DNA of 64,000 nt from the NCBI GenBank assembly GCA_002197995.1, contig NGZR01000003.1:3100001-3164000 (forward strand), in the 5' to 3' direction. Source of the stretch: Gaeumannomyces sp. JS-464 (taxonomy: Eukaryota; Ascomycota; Sordariomycetes; Magnaporthales; Magnaporthaceae). The notes under the pieces are model-generated. The model was not told where the DNA came from, made no database searches, and was given only the letters and a program-made list of their open reading frames with translations. Numbering within the stretch: the stretch's first letter is position 1; the number at the start of each line of letters is the position of its first letter. Shown piece by piece: positions 57,300 through 64,000 of the stretch. Made by a program: the position numbers and the translations under genes.

Positions 57300-59400
57300 C
57301 GCGGAACTTAAAAAGCGACTTTAACAAGCGGTTTAAAATAAGGACAAACTTTAAAAAAACCTTTAAAATAAGCACACCTTTTTTAAAAGCCGAAAAACTT
57401 CGATATTAACGGCGAGGTAAATTAAAATGGTTAAAACGTTAATACCGCTTAGTTTTAAAAAAGGGTTAAAAAAGCGGCCGCTATTAAGCCGTCGTTTATA
57501 CTTATAACCCGAAAAGCAAAAAAAGGTTAAAAAAGTTAACGGGCTTTTACACTTTTTAACTTTTTAAAATGCTTTTAAAATGTTAAAATTTTAAAGTACC
57601 CCGACGGGCTTTTATATTACGCCACCCTAGCGGGAAAAAAACGATAACCGAGCTTTATCGTAATTCGAAAACGATTAAAAAGTAGTATATCCAAAAACCT
57701 AGTTTAAAAACACGAACTGAAAAAAAAAGGCTCGCGTCGCACTTATTAAATTACGCAAATATTAACGTAATGCATTTTAAGCATTTATACCTTTTTTAGG
57801 CAAAATACATTTATAAAAAATGCAAATTCCATTTTAAAACCAAGCTTAAATACGATTTTGCTTTAAAAAGGCTTAAAAACGGCTTAAAAACCAAACCGCG
57901 GCCTGCGTTTTAACTGCTATAATAGGAGCTAGCATATATTAGCAAATTAACCGCCGTTTTTAAACCCAGCGAACGGTATTTTATATTATGCGTTACGAGG
58001 ACGCTCGATTAAAAAAATGCGAAACCGAGGAATGCAAAGTGCATATAGCACATAAAGCGAAGGTTTAACATTAAGGGATTATTAAAACGTACATCCCGTT
58101 TAACTTAAATCGCGAAACGAACGTATAGCACCCGTTCCCCTTATTAAAAAACTAAACAAACTACCTAAACGAAAAGCACGAAATAAAAAGAAAAAAAAAC
58201 CGATAAAAACCTTCGCAATGGTAAAATCGAATTAACCGTACGATTTGCTAACGTTCCAAATAAAATGTTAAAAAAAAGGTTAAAATAATAATCGATTACG
58301 AAGTATAAAGCGATTACGTATTACTATAAACGGTAAAACGGTATAAAATTCCTATAAAGCGGAAGCATTAACCGTATTAATTAAAAACGGTCGAAAAAAT
58401 ACCCGTCGTTTATAATAAAAAATAAATCGATCGAAAAATATAACTAATAACATTACGCACCCGAAATGGGGAAAACGTTACTGTTATGTTAAATAAGCTG
58501 GATATAAAAAAAGGAAACGTTATTTTCGAAATCCCTTAACTTAGGAAAAATAACTTACGGATAAATTGGGCTACTAGTTAAATTTAATAGGAAAAATTAC
58601 AAATAATTAAAACGGTTTATAAGCCACGAACCCCGAACCGTAAACATAAAAAGCAATAAAAGGAAATTATAACGGTAATAGGATTTAGCAATTCACTTTC
58701 GCATTTAGCATCGACGAATATACGACTATTTAAAATGGAAAGCGATTAAAACGAATTACCCAATATTAAAAAACGGCTCGCGAGTATTTTTAAAAAATAC
58801 CACAAATACGAAAAGTTGTTTTGGAAAAACCTAAAAACGGTACTTCCCAAATACGAACCGTTCGACTTTAAAATTAAGCTTAAATTAAAAGTATAACTTA
58901 AATATTAAAAGATTTACCGGTTTAACTTTTAACAATAAAAAGTGTTAAAAAAACAGTTAAAAGAAAACTTACGAAAAGGTTTTATCCGACTTTTCGGTTT
59001 ACTAATAGGATATAAAATTTTATAAAAAAAAAAAAAAAAGCACGAAGCGAATATGCATTAATTACCGACCGTTAAACGAAGCTACGATAAAAAATCGGTA
59101 TTTTTTGCTTTTTATCGATAAATTACGAAATACGCTTAGTAAAGCCCGGTATTTTACGGCTTTAAACTTACGGAAAGCTTATAGCTTAATACGGATTAAA
59201 ATAGCTAAAAATGGCTAACGGTTTTTAAAATAAAGCTTAAATGCTACGAGTTTTTAGTAATAAATTTTAAGCTTATTAACGCACTAATTACGTTTTAAAG
59301 GATAATTAACCACTTATTACGCGAATACCTCGACATTTTTACCTTCGCGTATTTAAACGATATTTTAATTTTTTTAAAAACAATGAAAAAGTATAAATAA
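57300..59400 (+). pseudogene. Element E pol, protease and RT part
   Basis: Continues D-like pol up to the RT. The catalytic box reads Tyr-Leu-Asn-Asp at 59350-59361. The pogo copy 2 insertion interrupts it about 40 bases later. Confidence 0.7.
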
Positions 59401-59402
59401 TA

Positions 59403-61264
59403 ACGTGGTTTATAAGCGAGTGGGCCATATAAGCGAATGGGCCACGACACCCCAACCTCCGGTTAATCGACGCGCATGCCAACCTAATAACGCCAAAAAT
59501 CCATTTAAACTACTCGGAACTGTATACATCGAACATTTTTACTTTTTCCTAACAAATGCGCGCATTGTGTCCGGTTTTACCGCAAGTGCCACATCGCCGA
59601 CGAATCGTCGTCGCCCTCCTTTTTTAACCTTTATAATTGCGCATTTTTTGCTATAACTGCCTATTTAGGTCCTGCTAGTTTAAAACATTTCGTATTTCTT
59701 TAACAGTATGTAACCCTTTTTATTAAACACGTGTTTTTTTGGCCTTCCGGCGTTTGCTTAATGCTTCGTTCGCTTTGCGTAGCGAAGCAACTTCGGCTTT
59801 AAAAAGGGCTATTTAATGCATTATTAAACTCGTCCTTTTCGCAAGCTGGTTTACAGCCGCTAGCATGGGTAACGAAAAGCTGCTTCGGTAATTGGAAATC
59901 CGAGTTTTAATATGTTCGGATTGCGAAGTTGCGTCCCTGGTTATTTGGGGCGTTTTAAAGGTCCAAAGTTCGGCGTCGTTTAAAGGCTTTTTCGGGGAAG
60001 TTAAAGTTCGTAACCTTACATTTAGCTTTTTTAAAACCGAATCCGGATTAAAAGGAGCAAAGCTAGCCTTTCGAAAACCTTTTTAAATATTTCCTTCGGT
60101 TATGGAGTTAAAAAATGCCGCTTTAAACGCCGAAAGGAACTCGACCTTAATTACGTGGCTAACGTGTAACCTTATTAGGTTTTCGATTTTTCGACCGTAC
60201 GTTTTTTTTTAACGGGTTAAAGCATTTAACGTTAAGCGGTTAAAAAAAGTGAAACGAATGCGAAGGCATGCAAAGCGTAATAATGTTATGTTTTTAGTAA
60301 TAAAGCTCGAAATTCGTCGAATGGTAGCTTTCGTAGCCATTTAGCATTAACAAACGATAGGGGCCTTTTATGCGCGATGCTATGTGTTTATCGAAATTCT
60401 AAATCCATTTTAAGCCGAGCTCGTTCGTAATTCACCCGTTAGCATTCGTTAAAATGACCTAATCGCGTGGAAAGCCGGTTTCCGAATACCAATTGGCTAA
60501 ATGGTATTACCTTTTAACGATAATAAAAGGAAGGATTGCTTAGCCGTAATAATTAACCTTTTAAATAACTATAGCCTATTCCCGGTTGCTAGGTTGGATT
60601 AGCTTTGCTTTATTACGGCCTTCCGATATTGTAATAATTATAACGGCGGCGATTATGCCTATAAAAAAGCCGGTTTCGTTAAAATTGTAAATGTTATTAT
60701 TTAGGATGCTATATTTGGCTATAGTGTTCCGTATAAAGTCGAACTAAGCAAAAACGAGCTTAGGATTTTCGCATTTGGCCTTTTGGTAGTCGTACTTTCG
60801 AATTTAGCGTATGCCGAGCTTTGCGCGGCGTTTAACGAAGTTCGTAACCTAGCATTTACCGACGGCGCCCGCGTCGCGTTTAGCGAGCAATCGGTTAGCC
60901 ATATTTTTAATACTAAAAAGCCGGGGAGGAAATGCGCGGGAATCCAGTTTAAATATGTATTTAATAAGTGCCTCCTTTTCGGATTTCGTTAATTTCCGAA
61001 AATTAGGCATAGTGTCGCGTCGAGCAGGTTGGCCGCGCTTTTAACGCGCTAAAGTCGATCTCGCTACCGAATAAATCTTTGCAACCTCCCGAATGCTTAG
61101 TTTTAAATTAAATTGCAAAGCTTAAAAGGTAAGGATTACCCGGCTTTCGTCGTTTCCCGTTAACATTGTTATTAATAAAGGAATTGGTCGCGAAAGAAAA
61201 AGCGTCGCGTGGTCGCGTGTTATGGCCCATTCGCTTATGTAACCCACTCGCTTATAAATTACGT
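59403..61264 (-). mobile_element. Tc1/mariner pogo (Fot1-type) transposon, copy 2
   Basis: A 1862-bp DNA transposon inside E's RT region, with TA at 59401-59402 and 61265-61266. Inverted repeats of about 42 bp start acgtggtttataagcgag at the left and acgtaatttataagcgag at the right. Each contains two near-identical 17-bp subunits of the form tataagcga-tgggcca. It has the same length as copy 1 but is less mutated. Its tail region gave an open plus-strand stretch at 59405-59656 that is only a shadow. Confidence 0.9.
59410..61165 (-). pseudogene. pogo transposase (copy 2), broken
   Basis: Minus-strand transposase read from a Met codon near 61160. The N-terminal part has a helix-turn-helix-like stretch (Arg-Glu-Val-Ala-Lys-Ile-Tyr, then Arg-Ser-Thr-Leu), like the Psq/CENP-B DNA-binding region. 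The catalytic region has Asn-Phe-Asn-Glu-Thr-Gly-Phe near 60670-60690, where pogo transposases have N-F-D-E-T-G, so the first catalytic Asp is changed to Asn. The C-terminus carries an intact Cys-x2-Cys-x4-His-x4-Cys knuckle at 59552-59593, a feature I associate with fungal Fot1-like transposases. Several stops and lost residues make it inactive. Confidence 0.75.
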
Positions 61265-61266
61265 TA

Positions 61267-63360
61267 CGTATATAAAGTGCTTTAAAAGCTGTTTAACGTA
61301 AAGCTTTTTATTAAGCTAGAAAAGTGCGAATAGCACATATAAAAAGTCATTTTTTTAAGGTTTGTAATTACATTTAAACAGGTTTGTATAAACCTTAAAA
61401 AAGTTAAAAAAGTTAAAAAATGGCTTACATTTAAAACCGTTATAAAAATGCGAAGGTTTTTAGGATTTTTAAAATTTTACAAGCGGTTTATCCATAATTA
61501 CAGCAAAATCGCTACACTATTTACAAACCTTACTAAAAATAACTACCAGTTTTTATTAAAAAAGGTAAAAATAAAAAGCTTTCGAGCAATTACGAAACGC
61601 CGTAATAAGCGAACTAATATTAGCATTTTTAAATTAAAAAAAACCTTTTAAAGTTAAAACTAACGCGTTGGATTACGCGATCGGCGATTAACTTGGATAA
61701 CGAAACGATTAAAAACGGTTACACTTTTATGCGTTTTTTCGCAAAGTTAAATAAATTTAAGTTAAACTACTAAATTTATAATAAAAAGCTTTTAACAATC
61801 GTTTAAACATTTAAAAAGTGGCGACCATATTATTATAAAGCTAAGCATTAAATTATAATATATACGAATTATAAAAACTTAACGCATTTTACTATTAGCA
61901 AAAACTTAAACAAGTAATAAATACGTTAAAGCGAGTTTTTGCAAAATTATAACATCCGGATTAAATACCGGAAAAGGTCGAAAAACGGCCGGGCGAACGC
62001 TTTAAACCGACGACCAAACTACCAGGTCGTAATACCTAAAAAAACACGAGTAATTTTAGCAAAAGGATTAAACGGATTTTTAATCCCGGCATAAAAAATG
62101 CTCGTTAAAACGGTTTAAAAAGGAAAAGTTTAAACCTTAAAAAAATTTAACAAATTTATAACCAGCTAGCACATAGCTATTAAAACGTAACTAAAACGTA
62201 AAAACGGTTACGATAATACCACGAGTTTATAAAAACTTAAGCCGAAATATAAAACGCAATAAAAAATTGCGAATACTATGTTAAAAATAAAGCTAATAGG
62301 TATAAACCTTACGGGTTTTTACAACTTTTGCTAACGTTTAGCAAAGCATAGCAAAAAGTTATTATAAATTTCGTTATTAAACTTTTTTAATTAAAAAAAC
62401 CGTTAACTAACGTTAAATACGATAATATATTAATTATAATAAATAAGCTTACCAAATACGCTTTATTTTTACCATATAAAAAAAGCAGCGACGTTACGAA
62501 ACTAGCGTACGTTTTCGTTAAACATGTAATAGCGGAATACGGCACGCCGAACCGCTTAATTACGGATAAAAACAAGCTATTTATAAGCATGTTTTAAAAA
62601 AAGCTTATAAATAGGCTAAAAATAAAGCATTTTATATTAATAACTTACCACTTTTAAACGAACGGACAAACTAAGCGAACGAATTAAATTATAAAGTAAT
62701 ATTTATATTATTACGTTAATTACAAATAAAACAACTGGGTATAACTATTTCTTATAGTTTAATTCGCTTATAAAAGTTTAATTTACGAAAGCATAAAAAC
62801 TATACCGTTTTATACGAACTACGGGTTTACGTTTACGGCGTATAAGGAATTTAAAATAGGAAAATATGCTTTAATAGCGGAAATACAAATAACGAAATTT
62901 ATAAAACTGTATAAACACTTTTAAGCAAAGCTCGAAAAGTTACGGCACCGCATAGCTATTTAAGCAAATAAAAAAAGGATTAAAAAACCGACTTTTAAAA
63001 AGGGAAATAGCGTTTATCTTTTTCGACGAAATATTAAAACGAAACGATTAAGCGATAAGCTAAACCACAAAAAATTAAAACCTTTTAAAATATTAAAAAG
63101 AGTTTTAAACGTAAATTACAAATTCCGATTACCGCTAATTATAAAATCCTACCCGGTTTTTCATATTTCCTTATTCGAATTAGCGTTACTAAGCTTTAAA
63201 AGCGACGAGTTAATGGAAATTAACGCAAAATAAAAATACAAAATCGAAAAAATCCTAAATTATAAGCTAAAACATAGGCTTAAAAAGTACCTAATTAAAT
63301 GGAAAAAGTACGGCTACGAAAAAAACACGTGGGAAAAAACGATAAGCTTTAAACATTGTT
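61267..63360 (+). pseudogene. Element E pol: RT end, RNase H, integrase, chromodomain
   Basis: Resumes D-like sequence directly after pogo. The segment 61448-61651 is open in one frame of the RT to RNase H connection. The Thr-Asn-Ala-x-Asp box of RNase H (Asp to Asn) lies near 61660. The integrase core spans 62390-62600. The chromodomain runs about 63230-63350, ending Thr-Trp-Glu. Confidence 0.7.
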
Positions 63361-63508
63361 AAAAACTTTTTGCGAAATATTAACAGCGGTTACGGTAAAA
63401 AAAGTTAGTTTAAAAAACTTAAAAAGGGATGTTTAAAAACACTTACAAATAATTTACCGGAGTTAAGCAAATTTAAAGGTTAAAGTTAAAAACGACCCTA
63501 AAACCGGC

Positions 63509-63900
63509 TCAATCCAAAAATAGTAAAGGAAATCCGAAAGCAAGCGAACCCGAAAAAACGGCAAAAGCGTCCCCGGCTTTTCGTTCCGCTTCGGCCTTTT
63601 CGCGTTTTACCCGTTCCAACTTTTTCATACTATTAATACCGCGCCGAACCGCACGCATTATTTTTTCTAACCATATTCGTTTTTATTTTCGAAAACGAAA
63701 AACCGTTTCTTTCGCCTTTTTAAGCTTAGTTTTTAGCTGGGTATATTAAGCTATAATATTGCGAAATTCCGCTAGTAAAAAGCTTAAAACGTCGCACTTC
63801 GACCGGTTAACTTTAAAGCATTCCACATAGCGGAAAAAGTTTTAAAAAAAGCGGCGCACGATAAGTAGCCCAAAAACTCACAGTAAAAACAAAAAGGCAT
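63509..63900 (-). pseudogene. Antisense Cys-cluster / coiled-coil ORF of the D family (copy in E)
   Basis: Opposite strand to pol. An ATG at 63898-63900 is followed by Cys-Phe-Tyr-Cys (63880-63891), an Asn-Arg-Ser-Lys-Cys-Asp stretch after a frame change, then Lys/Glu-rich sequence, Met-Arg-Ala-Val-Arg-Arg-Gly-Ile-Asn and Lys-Lys-Leu-Glu-Arg-Val, and a Glu/Ala helix. It ends at a TGA complementing 63509-63511. It matches G and D copies in order and spacing. It is interrupted by stops and a frame change. Confidence 0.5.
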
Positions 63901-64000
63901 TTTAAAAAGTTAAAAAAAACAATAACTAAAAGGTTTTTACAGTAAAGGGTTTTTTCGCAAAACGCTATTTTCGCACTTAATTAAACATTTAATTAGCCAA
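63901..64000 (+). other. Element E, region before its 3' LTR
   Basis: A-rich sequence matching the D region before its 3' LTR (about 34800-34900). The LTR itself is not reached. Confidence 0.5.

Larger units (their letters stand above)
55344..64000 (+). mobile_element. Ty3/gypsy chromovirus-type element E (plus strand), right end outside window
   Basis: A plus-strand copy of the D/G family inserted in the gag N-terminal region of G. It starts tattacgac (G-to-A form of tgttacgac). The 5' LTR, gag, pol with chromodomain and antisense ORF are all recognisable by comparison with D. It carries a short LTR-like insertion (55724-55993) and a pogo transposon (59403-61264). It is the most heavily mutated of the three copies. 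The 3' LTR is beyond the window. Confidence 0.85.

Noticed and set aside
59405..59656. 83-codon plus-strand frame
   Set aside because: It is the complement of the pogo transposase C-terminus and includes the terminal inverted repeat.

Overview
The window looks like AT-rich, repeat-packed nuclear DNA of a filamentous ascomycete. I found no intact host gene. Almost every base belongs to a transposable element riddled with C-to-T and G-to-A changes: Gln and Trp codons have become stops, and Cys and His codons have become Tyr. CpG dinucleotides remain abundant, while C before A, T or C is depleted. That pattern fits repeat-induced point mutation (RIP) of the Pezizomycotina and not decay of CpG methylation. 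The species cannot be named from this.

Left half (1-38441). A Ty1/copia element (H, plus strand) survives as three pieces (21399-21592, 28193-28382, 35429-37700), with a possible 3' LTR. It was split by three Ty3/gypsy insertions. Element A (from before base 1 to 21398) itself carries a full-length LINE (4443-11990, 12-bp target duplication, TAA-repeat tail) and gypsy element B (13675-20255, minus strand). Element C (21593-28187, TSD aaaag) is the same family as B in the opposite orientation. Element D (28383-35423, TSD tttgg) is a chromodomain gypsy.

Right half (38571-64000). Element G is a minus-strand copy of D's family, running from 38571 past the right edge. It is interrupted by a tRNA-headed SINE-like retroposon (39961-about 40775), a composite insertion with 111-bp direct repeats and a Tad-type LINE RNase H fragment (41594-43540), a 530-bp insertion (44554-45083), gypsy element F (45121-53692, minus) and element E (55344 to the window end, plus, same family as D and G). 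F and E each contain a 1862-bp Tc1/mariner (pogo/Fot1-type) transposon with TA duplications. E's LTR also holds a 270-bp TGTTGG...CCAACA insertion that largely escapes the mutation pattern.

The D, E and G copies share a broken reading frame antisense to pol, near the 3' LTR, with Cys clusters and a charged helical stretch. Together with the SINE whose 3' end matches the LINE's 3' end, this is the most interesting content. Nearly all coding features are pseudogenes. Boundaries come from terminal motifs, target duplications and comparison of copies within the window, read by eye.
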